A stretch of DNA of 64,000 nucleotides, taken from contig CM043948.1 in the NCBI GenBank assembly GCA_014529385.2, positions 24,608,451 to 24,672,450 on the forward strand. The letters run 5' to 3'. Below are positions 11,861 through 22,198 of the stretch, one piece after another. The notes under the pieces were generated by a model that saw only the letters and a list, made by a program, of their open reading frames with translations, did not search any database and was not told where the DNA came from. Numbering within the stretch: position 1 is the stretch's first letter; each line of letters opens with the position of its first letter. The stretch is from Adiantum capillus-veneris. Its lineage: Eukaryota; Streptophyta; Polypodiopsida; Polypodiales; Pteridaceae. Position numbers and translations under genes: made by a program.

Positions 11861-13570
11861 ATAATTCAAGTGGTAAGTTTTTTTTTTTTTTTTAAGTGTT
11901 TGACTTTTAGGCTGTTTTCAAGAGCTTCTAGTATTCAATTGGCTCTGAATCTGTCTGGGCTTGTCTCACATAAATTTGTTCATCTTGTCGTGCTCTTCGA
12001 CTATCGTGTGATGCAAAAAAATCATATCCTACTCGGATTTTCCAAAAATCAACGTGCAAGTTGGCAATTTCCTAAAAAATGATGTAAAACAGACATTTCT
12101 TACTTTTTCCTTAATCTACGGGCTCGAACGGGCATTAAAACCATGGAATCTGAAAATACTCAGAGAACCAATGTTTTTTATTGTGTTAAGGACTGCATTT
12201 CCTACATACAAAACTTTCTCAAAATCTCACCCTAACACCTTCAAAAGTGGCTTCCAAGGAGTGCCCTCGATCAAAAATTGAAACTGAAGGAAAACAATCA
12301 GAATGAACTCCTAGACTGTGTACAAACTTTAAAATAACCAAAATTTCCTTTTAAAAAAAGTTATTGCTAAAAATTTGAAAATAGACCACCCTTAGACTTC
12401 CCACAATGATAGAAATCAAAAGGTTCAAGGAGAGGTCTGGTGTCACAAGTGCATGGTAGGAATCTAATCGAGGCTAATTCCGTCAAGATCTCTTATACTT
12501 TATTATGTCTTCTCATGTACAATCTTACCAAACAAAAACAAACTTACACTTTAAATGACTACAAATTTTATTTAACTTATCAAACAATCTAAAATATGGT
12601 AGACCTAGAGTGCTCTTACACATCAACAAACAAAAAAGTCCAAATTTCTTCTCATTAACTTTGATAAACATATATCTGTGAACACTATACAAGGAGTAGT
12701 GTGGTCATAGTTCTTACATCCATTCCATGACATGCTATGCTCCTGGGGTGACCTATCACATAAAAATATCTTTGGTAGGAGTACCCTCATGTTAGGAAAG
12801 AGTGTGTTGCTACTGATGAAAAGTTTTTGCATTGTCCTACTAGGGATCTCTTCATGTCAGCATAATGATTTTTGGTGTAGTGGGAGCCACATTGCCGCTG
12901 AGGAGAGCTTTGTGCCACCGTAAAAGCTTCATGTTATGCCAGTTCCTTGAGCCGTTCTTGCAAACAACGCCACTCAACTAGCATAGCAAGAGGTCACCTT
13001 GTAACAAAAACATGTATGAATTCAACATTTGCAAGCTATATAATGAAGACACTTGTTAAGTATATGTTGTACAAATTTGCAAGTATTTCTATCTAGCTGG
13101 GAATAAACAATATAAAAATATACATTAGGATGAGACTACCACCCCTAATAAGCATGGATTTGAAGCACCTACCTGCAAGATGTAACAAAGAAGACTGTTT
13201 TAGAGGAAAAGTGGTGACACTTGGCCTCTCTAACCTGCAGCCTTTCACTATTTGTGCATAAAAGCAACCTTTGTGCCAAGCACTACAAAACAAGTAGAGG
13301 CAACACCTTAGAATTCAAAGTTTATGATAAAAAGAACACAATCAAAAGTAAGAAGTATATTGTTACCTTGCATAAAGGGGTGTTTTATTCAAATATGTGA
13401 TGGTATTGGCAAGATATTGAAGAATCGTCAACATTCATCTCACCGATGCTACGACGTTCCTGGGATGACCTCTGCTCACCCTCACGTGCGGCCTTCGATG
13501 CAAACGTTGCGAACAAGCAAATATGTATGCATACGATTTGTGATGTCCTTGAGCACCATGGTAGTTGTTG
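11861..13570. other. Interior of CATTAGGA element, no gene seen
   Basis: AT-rich sequence with short frames only. The part from about 13160 to 13570 reappears in inverted orientation at 63500-63925, where a second copy of this element starts at 62850. A CACTACAAAAC motif occurs at about 13288 and in the complement at about 63800. Confidence 0.45.
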
Positions 13571-13574
13571 CATG

Positions 13575-13830
13575 AGGAAGCAAAGGATGAAAAGAGAGAG
13601 GGGGGAGGGAGAGAGAGGAACATGGGAGAAGACAAGGGGGTAGTGGGGGAGAGAGAAAGAGAGAGAGTGGAGAAGGAGGAGAGAAGGGGGCAGGGAGGGA
13701 GAGGGAGGAACATGGGAGGAGAGAAGGGGACAGTGGGAGAGAGGGAGAGAGGGGAGGAGGAGGAGAGAAGGGGCAGGGAGGGAGAGGAGAGGGAGAAAGG
13801 AGGGAGGAGGAAGAGAGAAGAAAGGTTTTT
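13575..13830. repeat. GA-rich purine tract inside the CATTAGGA element
   Basis: A strongly asymmetric tract of AGG/GAGA units with repeated GGGAGGAACATGGGAG blocks. It encodes only low-complexity Glu/Arg/Gly frames. The complementary CT-rich version is at 63260-63490 in the second copy. Confidence 0.8.
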
Positions 13831-14220
13831 TTTTTGAAAAATTGGACTTTTAGTGCTTGTAAGTTTAAAAAAATGTCAAAAAATACTTTTTTGATATGGA
13901 AATATGTTGGGGGGGAGTTTTAAGTCAAAAATAAGTAAAAATAACTTTTTTTAAAAAAAGTCAAATTTTGGCTTTTAGTGATCCACGTTTTTGATGATGT
14001 GGCCACACCTCTTTACTCCCTTCACTTTCAAAAAGCTAGAGAGAGAAGGTGAGCTCTTAGGTCCACATCCTACATGTGTCTAAAAAAAAGGCTAGAAAAG
14101 CCTACTCAAAACTAGCTTCTTGAATGCCCTTGTCCCCTTAACCCTACACACCATTAGCCTTAATCCCTAAAAATTAGGATTCCTTACAAGGCCCATGCAA
14201 GGTTCATATTTCTCCTAATG

Positions 14221-14916
14221 CACGTCAAGAAGGATTGCTGGTCCAAGAAGAAGAAGGAGACAGAGTCTCAAGACAACAAGCCAACATCGGAGGCCAATGT
14301 GGCAGGTAAAGTAGAGCAAGATTCTCTAATTCTCTCATTAGACAATGTGTCTAATTCCTGGATAGTAGATTCCGGGGCTTCATTCCATGCGACACCACAC
14401 AAGCAACATTTCCAAGACTACACCAAAGGTAATTTTGGGTATGTATACTTGGGAGATGATGAAGCTTGTGAGATTGTCGAGAAAGGTACAGTTTCTGTCA
14501 AAACTGCTAACGGAAATGAATGGAAGCTTAAAGATGTTAGGCATGTTCCTTCTCTTTGCAAAAATTTGATCTCTACAGGACAATTAGACGATGAAGGTCA
14601 CAACATTGCATTCGGAAACAAACGGTGGAAGATCTCAAAGGGATCTTTGGTGGTTGCCAAGGGTGAAAAAGGCGGTACACTTTACTTGTGTACTGTTAGC
14701 ACACAACCTTCAGCTTGTGCGGCAACTATAGAAGTTGACAGTGCGGTGTGGCACTACCGACTTGGGCATATGAGTGCCAAAGGAATACAAATCCTTCAAA
14801 CAAAGAAGCTTCTACCAGGTTTTAAAGAAGTGGACTTAGAGTTCTGTGAAGATTGTGTTTATGGTAAACAAAAGAGGGTAAAATTTCAAAAATCAGGAAA
14901 TGAAAGAAAAAATTAA
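14221..14916 (+). pseudogene. Copia Gag end, protease and integrase zinc domain
   Basis: The frame resumes after the insertion with the distal half of the zinc knuckle (KKDCW). The aspartic protease follows, with the catalytic triad in WIVDSGASFHAT (DSGA). Next is the GAG-pre-integrase region with the integrase HHCC zinc motif: HYRLGHMS gives the two histidines and CEDCVYGKQKR the two cysteines. The ATG at 14218 lies across the inserted element's end and is not a real start. A TAA at 14914-14916 interrupts an otherwise open frame shared with the next block. Confidence 0.9.
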
Positions 14917-16623
14917 AAACTTGAGTTGGTTCATTCTGATGTTTGGGGTCCTGCAAGTACACCATCACTTGGTGGCTCATTGTACTATGTAACATTCATA
15001 GACGATGCGACTAGAAAAACATGGGTTTGTGTCATGAAGAATAAATCCGATGTATTTTCCATATTTCAAAGGTGGAAAGCCTTTGTGGCGAATGAAACAG
15101 GTACCAAGGTTAAATGCCTCAGATCCGACAATGGAGGCGAATATTGCAGCCAAGCTTTTGAAAGCTTTTGTGCTAGCAATGGCATTCGGAGGCAAAGGAC
15201 AACCCCAAGGACACCTCAACAAAATGGGATTTCGGAAAGGATGAACAGGACAATCATGGAACGAGCACGAAGCATGCGGCTACATGCAGGCCTACTGCTT
15301 GAGCTTTGGGCGGAAGCTGTAAGTACATCTGTGTACTTAATCAGTTGGTCACCCTCAACGGCATTGGATGGGGGAGTTCCAGAAGAGGCATGGACAGGTA
15401 AACCGGTGAATTATGCATTTCTCAAAGTGTTTGGATGTGAGGCTTTCATGCACATAGATAGAAGCCTAAGATCAAAGTTAGATGCAAAGTCCAAAAAGTG
15501 TTTCTTCATTGGCTATGGAGAAGGGGACTTTGGGTATCGCCTATGGAATCCTGAAGATGGTAAAATCTTAAGGAGTAGGGATGTAATTTTTAACGAACAA
15601 AATATGTACAAAGATTACTTGGAAAGAAAACAAACAAAAGAAACAGGTGATGAGTACATGGAGCTTGAGGACGGTGAAGACTCAAGGACTGCAAACGGTG
15701 ACAATGTGCAACAACGTCAACCAAATGAGGAGCCTCAACCTATTCCCCGAAGATCTACAAGAGCAAGTAGACCTCCAGAAAGGTTTGTTCCTTCCTTCAA
15801 CCATCTCTTGATCTCAGATTCTGGAGAGCCGAAATCATATGAAGAAGCTATGCAACATGAATCCAAAGAAGAATGGACGAAGAGCATGCAAGTGGAGATG
15901 GACTCACTACATCGCAACCAAACATGGGAGTTGGTTGAGTTGCCTAAAGGTAAGCGGGCACTTCAAAACAAATGGGTGTACAAGCTAAAGGAAGAAGAAG
16001 GTGGGAAGAAAAGGTACAAGTCTAGGCTTGTGGTAAAAGGTTTTTCTCAAAAGAAAGGTATTGACTTCAATGAAATATTTTCTCCTGTTGTAAAAATGAA
16101 CTCAATTAGGCTTGTCTTAAGCCTTGTGGCTGCTCATGATCTAAATCTCGAGAAAATGGATGTAAATACGGCATTCCCTCACGGTGACTTAGAGGAGGAA
16201 ATCTACATGCTTCAACCAAAGGGGTATGAAGTAAAAGGTAAGGAGAAAATGGTTTGCAGATTAAAGAAGAGCTTGTATGGTTTAAAGCAAGCATCAAGAC
16301 AATGGTACTTGAAGTTTGATCGATGGATGTTGGATCACGGATTCACAAGATGCAACTCGGATCACTGCGTCTACACGAAGAATTTGGGAGATGGAAAATT
16401 CATCATCCTAATGTTGTATGTTGATGACATGTTGATTGCAAGTGCTAACATGCAGGACATCAAAGACCTAAAAGAGGAGCTGTCCAAATCTTTTTCAATG
16501 AAAGATTTAGGTGCTGCAAAGAGGATACTTGGTATGAAAATATCAAGGGACAGGACGAAGAAGACAATAAAGCTATCTCAAGAAGATTACATCCAGAAGG
16601 TACTAGAAAGGTTTGCAATGTAA
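14917..16623 (+). pseudogene. pol: Copia integrase core and reverse transcriptase
   Basis: Integrase core: the catalytic acids appear in HSDVWGP, RSDNGGEY and QQNGISERMNR (D, D, E). The KVFGCEAF and SRDVIFNE stretches that follow are typical of Copia. Reverse transcriptase: NKWVYKLK, YKSRLVVKGFSQ, MDVNTAFPHGDL (usually FLHGDL), YGLKQASRQWY (usually KQAPRQWY) and LYVDDMLIA with the intact YVDD site. It is in frame with the preceding and following blocks and ends at a premature TAA at 16621-16623. Motif spacing is full length, so only the stops disable it. Confidence 0.92.
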
Positions 16624-17379
16624 AATGCAAAACCAATTTCTACACCTTTGGCTGGTCATTTTAAACTAACGAAGGATATGTGTCCAAAGACACAACAGGA
16701 GATAGCCTATATGTCTAAAGTTCCATATGCTGCAGCTGTAGATTCTCTAATGTATGCTATGGTCTGGACAAGACTAGACATTGCACATGCATTGGGAGTT
16801 GTGAGTAGGTTCATGGACAACCCAGGTAAAGAGCATTGGCAAGCTGTGAAGTGGATACTTAGGTATCTAAAAGGGACAACAACAAATGCTTTGTATTTTG
16901 GAGGAACTGATATTTTTCTAGAAGGGTATGCTGATGCAGATATGGCAGGTGTCAAAGATACTCGAAGGAGCACTACTGGCTATGTGTTCACGGTTGGAGG
17001 CATAGCAGTAAGTTGGGCTTCAAAGCTTCAAAAAGTGGTTTCACTTTCTACCACGGAAGCAGAGTATGTAGCAATGACGGAGGCAAGCAAAGAAATTATG
17101 TGGCTTCACAGATTCTTAGAAGAGTTTGGATTCAAACAAGACAATTGTGTCTTGTACAGTGATAGCCAAAGCGCTAGCCATCTTGCGAAGAACTCAGCCT
17201 TTCATTCAAAGACAAAGCACATTGAGGTGAGATATCACTTCATACGCACTCTTTTGGAAGAGGGACAGCTAAAGCTAGGAAAGGTGCATACAAGTGAAAA
17301 TCCTGCAGACATGTTTACAAAGGTGTTCAACAAGGAGAAGTTGAGCTTTTGCTCATCTTCAATCGGCATTCAAGGATAA
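16624..17379 (+). pseudogene. Copia RNase H and C-terminus
   Basis: Continues the same frame after the TAA at 16621. It shows the RT connection (YAAAVDSLMYAMVWTRLDIA) and RNase H with GYADADMAG, TTEAEYVA and YSDSQSA carrying the acidic residues. The final segment (KHIEVRYHFIRTLLEEGQ, PADMFTK) is the hallmark Copia C-terminus. The terminating TAA at 17377-17379 is the natural end, 60 bp upstream of the 3' LTR. Confidence 0.92.
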
Positions 17380-17428
17380 GAAGCCAGAATGGAAAGCAGT
17401 CACAGGTTTGGTTTGGAGATCAGTTTCC

Positions 17429-17439
17429 AAGTGGGAGAT
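17429..17439 (+). promoter_or_regulatory. Copia polypurine tract
   Basis: AAGTGGGAGAT directly precedes the 3' LTR at 17440; it primes plus-strand DNA synthesis in this class of element. Confidence 0.8.
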
Positions 17440-18061
17440 TGTTAAGTATGGAGCCTGATTTACCCTTGTAATTTTCTGTGGTAAAAGCACACATTTGTAA
17501 GGCCCCCATTATGAGGAGAAGCCATCCTGTGGAAGGAAAATCACTCACCGGAAACCAAAATTTTCACGGACAAGAATCAGGGGCAACTTTAAAGGCCTCA
17601 GGGGCGGAGGCCCCCGAGACTTTTTTTTCGCCGGAATATTATGGCCGGACGGCGGCCGGAAAGTAGTCGGAAAACAACCGATCGGTTTGCCGGTGGCCGG
17701 TAGTCAATGGCCGATGGCCGGTGGCCGAATTCAAAAGCGGACTTGTCTTCTCAAGGGCGGCCACACATGGGCGGATTGGAGGGTCTGATTTGGACTTATT
17801 CGCACAAGGACGGCTACACATGGCTCTCTCTCATAAGAGAGGGTAGCCCTTTTGGCCTATAAAAGGAGGCCATTTCTACACACATTTCATAGTGTGAAGT
17901 TGATGCAACAAGGTGAGTGTGAGGTGGTGAGAGTGAAGCAAGGCGGGAGCTCCATTAAGGGTATAATCCCTTTGTAAACTACTTCTTGTTTTGAAGTACT
18001 AAAGCCATTGAGTGGCTGCTTTCCCGTGGACGTAGCCCACATTGGGTGAACCACGTATATC

Positions 18062-18127
<66 letters not shown>

Positions 18128-18214
18128 ACTCTATAATCTCGTGTATATAAATCTGTCTCTCTCCATTAAGTAATCTACTCAATTATCTATTTAGCTACGT
18201 CTTATTTCCTAACA
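17440..18214 (+). repeat. Copia 3' LTR
   Basis: Collinear with 6253-7011. The (CT)n run is much longer here (18065-18124) and one GGTCGGAAGTCAAT-containing unit is missing. TATA box at 17858-17865. It is followed by TAACA at 18215-18219, the right target duplication. Confidence 0.93.
18065..18124. repeat. (CT)30 microsatellite in the Copia 3' LTR
   Basis: Perfect CT dinucleotides; the 5' LTR has only a run of about 10 units at the same place, so length diverged after insertion. Confidence 0.95.
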
Positions 18215-18219
18215 TAACA

Positions 18220-18456
18220 TAGTAATGAAGATGAAGAATATGGCAAGATTAAGCATTGAAGCATGGCTCTTGGTTGGATTTTCATTCCATAGCCAAGAGT
18301 ATTGGTGTAGGCTCTCCACTTCTCAACAAGTTTGGAGAAGTCGATGGAGCTCTTGTACTTTGCACTCCACACAATGAGAGAATGTGTGTGTGTGTGTGTG
18401 TGGAGGGGGGGGGGGGGGGGGGGGGGGAGTATACCCCCCTCTCATGCTTGGTCCAC

Positions 18457-18516
<60 letters not shown>

Positions 18517-19188
18517 ATTTAATTATTTCATTAGGACATGTGTCCTGTTTTTTTCTCTTTGAGAGAAAGAACTTAATTATTTATTTTTATGTATCTAAAT
18601 TCTCATTGGACCCCTTTAAAACCTATCCAATAGGATTCAAGCACATCATGAAGGCCACATGTGGAGGATCATTTGAACATGTGTCTTTTATGCTTATTAA
18701 GTCATTCGATTTGAATTGAATACTTCAGGCACTTAGTCAATCAAGCATGGAAACTTTGATTCCTCTTGAGAGTTTATATTTGAATTGAACACTTCAAGAA
18801 CCTTAGTCATTTAAGCATGTGAGAAGAACCTCAAGCATTTGGACACGGTTCCCACTAACACTTAGCAAGCCGACAAGCACCTCATGCTTGGGTAGAATTC
18901 GCACCTCAAGGTCAACCTCGGATTTCCTAAGGTCAAAGGAATTTTTAACACTAACTTTTGGAGGTATTTAATGAAGATAACCCTAAGGTCTTTAAGCTCC
19001 ATTAGGTAGCATTTCTCTTTAACAGACCATCTCTCATTTGGACCCCTTTAACCTTGGTCCCGTGTTGAGATAAATCCATAATCAGATGTCTATATTCTAA
19101 CCCTTGTTCCTATTTATTCTCCCACATTAAATGACCAGTTTAATATGAGAAAATCATTTTGGTTGGTTAGATATTAGATTTTATGAAA
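18220..19188 (-). repeat. gypsy-1 3' LTR, proximal part
   Basis: Matches 32355-32550 and then 38285-39006 of the other LTR, and so shows the state before the LINE insertions. It contains (GT)n at 18384-18402, a 23-bp poly-G at 18405-18427 and (CT)n at 18459-18511. On the minus strand it begins at 19188 (the 5' LTR has TGTCAT here; this copy reads TTTCAT), directly after the purine-rich AAGAGAGAGGTAA, a likely polypurine tract. Confidence 0.85.
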
Positions 19189-19640
19189 TTACCTCTCTCT
19201 TGAAATCATAGTCGTCCTTGACTATGAGGTAGAAGAGATAAATTAGTCTTAGTCATTAGTCTACGTTTCTTAGTGGGAAGAGGATCCCTTTTCACCCTGT
19301 GACATCATTCCAGAATGGATGACTAGTACATTTGGTGCTTGGGAGATGTAGTGCCGCAAGCATGTCTGCTCTTTAGTTCATATCATACTTTCAAAGTAGA
19401 GTGACAAGTTCTATTTGGTGTTTGGGAGACGTCACTACGAGCATGATCCTAAGCATGCATACTTCTTAAATTTTGTGCACAATAAAAGAAAGAGAACGAG
19501 TCTTATAAGACAAAAACATTGTTCATTTAGAATGCATTTTCCTTTGCTTACTCTAGTGTAGCATTGTAAGCATTGACAACGTTCATATTATCCTTAAGCT
19601 AGATTCCTTGCATCCATCTAGCATCTTTAAAAGGATAATT
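19189..19640. other. gypsy-1 3' untranslated region
   Basis: AT-rich, no frame of note. It lies between the integrase C-terminus and the 3' LTR of gypsy-1. The minus-strand purine tract lies at its LTR edge. Confidence 0.5.
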
Positions 19641-20183
19641 CTTAAACTAAACAAGATATCATTGGATAATCTTAACGTTTCTTAGTATCTTGTCTTCGGG
19701 TCGAAGAATCACTTTGGGCTGCAACACCTCTTCTTGATCTTTGATCGCTCGCGGGTCCTCAATTATTGGTTCTTTTTGTGGCTCTCCTTTGTAAGGCTTG
19801 AGTAGGCTCACATGGTTAACATTGTGAATGAGCCAATGGTTGGGCAACTTTAATTGATAAGAAATCTCATTGATTGGCTTAAGAATTTTAATCAGGAAGG
19901 ACCATAGTATCTTTTTGCTAGTTTAGCAAAATACTCTTGGTGGCTCATAGGATTCTTGCTCGTAGTATACCTAAGATGAGCCTTGAGAAACTTTAGCAAG
20001 ACCCAATCATTTTTCTTAAAGGCTAAGGCTCTTCTGTGCTTATTAGCAGCAGCCCTTTTTGCCTTTTCTCTGAGATGGATATAACATTTTTTAACTTTGA
20101 AAAAGATTCTTGTAAGTCTCGGCTATATTCATCAGCAACGAAGATCTTCCCATGTCATTGTATGCATACTCTTTAAGAGGTAG
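19641..20183 (-). pseudogene. gypsy-1 integrase C-terminal part
   Basis: The minus-strand reading starts at the gypsy-2 junction with LPLKEYAYND, a signature of the end of the Gypsy integrase core. It continues with a basic region (RALAFKKNDWVLL) and the C-terminal IHNVNHVSLLKPYKGEPQKEPI, close to the consensus HNVFHVSLLKPY of plant Gypsy integrases. A possible degenerate chromodomain start (ILRPEDKILRN) follows. Frameshifts and stops occur between these pieces. The upstream half of the same gene lies at 27541-28153, on the other side of gypsy-2. Confidence 0.8.
20180..20183. repeat. gypsy-2 target duplication, left (GTAG)
   Basis: GTAG sits next to the TGACAAGC end of gypsy-2, and GTAG at 27541-27544 sits next to its other end. 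Joining the flanks at one copy gives an uninterrupted integrase reading (EKYL followed by PLKEYAYND). The duplication looks like 4 bp; a fifth base may have mutated. Confidence 0.7.
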
Positions 20184-20337
20184 TGACAAGCGCAAGCGCA
20201 AAACAGACATCGACGGCCTCAACGCCTGGACCAGGCACGCCGAACTCGTCACAAGAAGTGAACAGGGGGCACCACCTAGCTTTGAGTGGCTAGGACGTGG
20301 ACAATAGTGATTTAAAATAACACTAATACTACACACC

Positions 20338-20377
<40 letters not shown>

Positions 20378-20437
20378 AAAACTTGATTCAGAGTTGAATT
20401 TACAGAAACCTTAGTTTCGAGGAGATGGAGACCGTGA

Positions 20438-20487
<50 letters not shown>

Positions 20488-21010
20488 TATAGTGCGTTCT
20501 CTAGGGAAAATCCCATTTACATGGAGATTTTACTCTTGTCTGTGGCGACCCTTGGAGTCAGTGTGTGGGCATGGCTTCCTTCTCGAACGCTAACTCTCAA
20601 GTGCTCCACCCCCAAGTGCCCGAGTGTTGCCCAAAATGCTACACCATTCTCCCAGAGTGCTCTCCCAAAATGCTGCCACCTTGATAGTGACCTCTCAGTT
20701 TCTTTTATAGGTGTAGGCTGTATTAGTTTAGGATAATCTGATCAGGTTAAGGCCCTAATTAGGAAAGAAAAAGCAAGGAGTCGGGTCCCAGATGGTTCAC
20801 CCTTGCTTTGTTTATGAGAACTTTAAAATGATATCTCTTAGGCAGGCCTTTGTGACCATCACCTAGAGAGAGGTGGCAATATACAATTGGTTTTTTATAC
20901 AAGGTTTTGGCTTGAAAACGAAAAAAGTAGATTACCCTACGGATGTTTACTGCGGAGATGTGGCGTGGGCAAGATGCCAGTGGATGGTTGGTTTCGCTGG
21001 TGTATCGGTG
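20184..21010 (-). repeat. gypsy-2 3' LTR (matching part)
   Basis: Collinear with 25812 to about 26655. It includes (GA)n runs at 20341-20371 and 20441-20485. The right limit of this LTR is unclear because similarity to the other copy stops near 21010. Confidence 0.7.
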
Positions 21011-21718
21011 GATGGCGGGCTTTGGTGTATCCCAATAGCCCATCCTTGCCATCGTTTGTGAATTGTAAGAGGTTAGTGATATTAGCAAAGGGAGGTGGCA
21101 CATTTGTCGTAGGATCCTTTGGATAAATAGACCCATTGGTCCACAAATCCAAACGATGTTCCTTGTTTGTCCTTCTAAGTTCTTTCTCCCGTTGAGATAA
21201 GAAAGTCACTCCCTCCTATGTTTCTGCAACGGTGCGTACTCTTGCAATACATCAACATGAAGATGATGTGTGTTCTTTCTTTGGGTAAGTGTTAAAGATG
21301 AAGGGGCTGAGGATTTCAAGTTCAAATTGGTGTTTTCATCAGGAAAAGAAGCATTTTTCATTCCTAGAGTTGATAGAGAAAAAGACAGACACTCAAAACT
21401 CATGAAATATCTTAGGTTTTGGGAGGAAAACCATATTCTCAAGAGTTGATAGAGTTCGTGTGGCTTATGTTTCTTGAGGGAACACTTGTAAGTTGGCATT
21501 TCAAATCATTAGTCATACGGTTAGTTGGATTCCTGACAAGAGAACAAAGGTAAGAATGATAAAGACGGTGGCTACCTATCAAAGAATGTCATTTTGGCTT
21601 TTTGTTGCACAAAAAAGTATCACATAAAATGCACAATTTAACATTTTCATTTTCTCTCTCTAAGCCGACATGGCACTTCTTACAAGGCCCAAAAGTGAGT
21701 CCAACTTTCTCCTAATTG
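21011..21718. other. Unassigned segment inside gypsy-2
   Basis: Minus-strand frames at 20937-21209 and 21206-21499 overlap and read together as a possible decayed protein, but I do not recognise it. The last bases (TTTCTCCTAATTG, 21706-21718), with TTACAAGGCCCA just upstream, resemble the right terminus of the CATTAGGA element at 14187-14220. Confidence 0.35.
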
Positions 21719-22071
21719 ATTTTGGGCTCAAACATAGCCTCGCTGGGAATGTGGTCTACATGATCATACCCCGAGATGTCAGAGGCTACATCTTGTGGCC
21801 TCACATATGCTGCTTGGCCAAAGCGCCTGCAAACACGTCTATTGAGTTGCAAGATTGTTGTCTGTTGTCCAGTGTCAATGTCCGACGAGTTATAATTGGC
21901 AAAAACTCGATCTATAATAGATGGATCGAACTCGCCAAATTCGCGAACGTGCTGCAAAGAAATGTGTCTTGTCCGTCGCACAGCATGTTTGCATTGATTA
22001 CAAGGACATAAGATCCTCGTTGAGAGATAGGTGTTTCGGTTGGACGGCCCCATATCCTTGTCACTACTCAT
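21719..22071 (-). pseudogene. CACTA transposase-associated domain (N-terminal exon), truncated
   Basis: ATG at 22071 on the minus strand gives MSSDKDMGPSNRNTYLS, then CPCNQCKHAVRRTR and LQHVREFGEFD. That pattern (CPCxxCxN/H, RTRxxxxxHxxxxGF) is the Transpos_assoc domain at the N-terminus of plant CACTA TNP2 proteins. The same exon occurs at 59339 in CACTA-B with high identity. The frame stops at the 21718 junction, after EAMFEP, so the catalytic region is absent. A frame continuing upstream of the ATG is only (GA)n low complexity. Confidence 0.8.
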
Positions 22072-22135
22072 AATGAGGGTAAAAACCTTATAACCTGGAC
22101 ATAAATTTAATCTTTCTATTGGCATCCTCCGTCTT

Positions 22136-22138
<3 letters not shown>

Positions 22139-22196
<58 letters not shown>
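22139..22196. repeat. (CT)n microsatellite
   Basis: Perfect run just upstream of the CACTA-A coding exon; the corresponding place in CACTA-B (59240-59272) carries the complementary (GA)n. Confidence 0.95.

Positions 22197-22198
<2 letters not shown>

Larger units (their letters stand above)
7801..14220. mobile_element. CATTAGGA element: 6.4-kb TIR element without visible transposase
   Basis: The ends are 20-bp inverted repeats with one mismatch: CATTAGGAAAAATATGAACC at 7801 and its complement at 14201-14220. The host Copia zinc knuckle reads through if the block is removed and one copy of the flanking dinucleotide CA (7799-7800, 14221-14222) is dropped, so the target duplication appears to be 2 bp. 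Subterminal similarity extends inward, for example around 8122 versus the complement of about 13890. Inside are only short frames without motifs, a hairpin-repeat array (10521-11860) and a GA-rich tract (13575-13830). A CACTAC motif at about 13288 lies inside. The superfamily is uncertain; a CACTA-like non-autonomous element is one possibility. Confidence 0.75.
6253..18214 (+). mobile_element. Tork/Tnt1-like Copia retrotransposon with a 6.4-kb insertion
   Basis: Two LTRs of about 760-775 bp (TG...CA ends) enclose a primer-binding site, gag, protease, integrase, RT, RNase H and a purine-rich tract in Copia order (integrase before RT). TAACA flanks both ends (6248-6252 and 18215-18219), a clean 5-bp duplication. 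The target is the gypsy-1 3' LTR, and the homologous unoccupied site is visible in the other LTR at about 32341-32365. The LTRs differ by only about a dozen to fifteen substitutions by eye plus one deletion and a CT-run length change, so insertion was recent relative to gypsy-1. The pol frame has two in-frame stops, and gag is cut by the CATTAGGA element. Confidence 0.93.

Noticed and set aside
13280-13310. CACTACAAAAC as the terminus of a separate CACTA element
   Set aside because: Homology between 13160-14220 and 62850-63925 runs through this point on both sides, so it is internal to the CATTAGGA element.
13435-13837. Long Glu/Arg/Gly or Pro/Leu/Ser frames in the purine tract
   Set aside because: They follow from the low-complexity GA/CT composition, exist on both strands, and have no domain.
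14218-14220. ATG at 14218 as the start of the Copia protease gene
   Set aside because: It belongs to the last bases of the inserted CATTAGGA element; the Copia frame resumes at 14221-14223.
18520-18540. ATTAGGACATG as another CATTAGGA terminus
   Set aside because: The homologous LTR at 38355 reads ATTTGGACATG in continuous LTR sequence; no insertion boundary exists there.
20750-20765. AATTAGGAAAG in the gypsy-2 LTR as a CATTAGGA terminus
   Set aside because: The other LTR (about 26400) aligns straight through this position (TAATCAAGAGAG), so it is ordinary LTR sequence.
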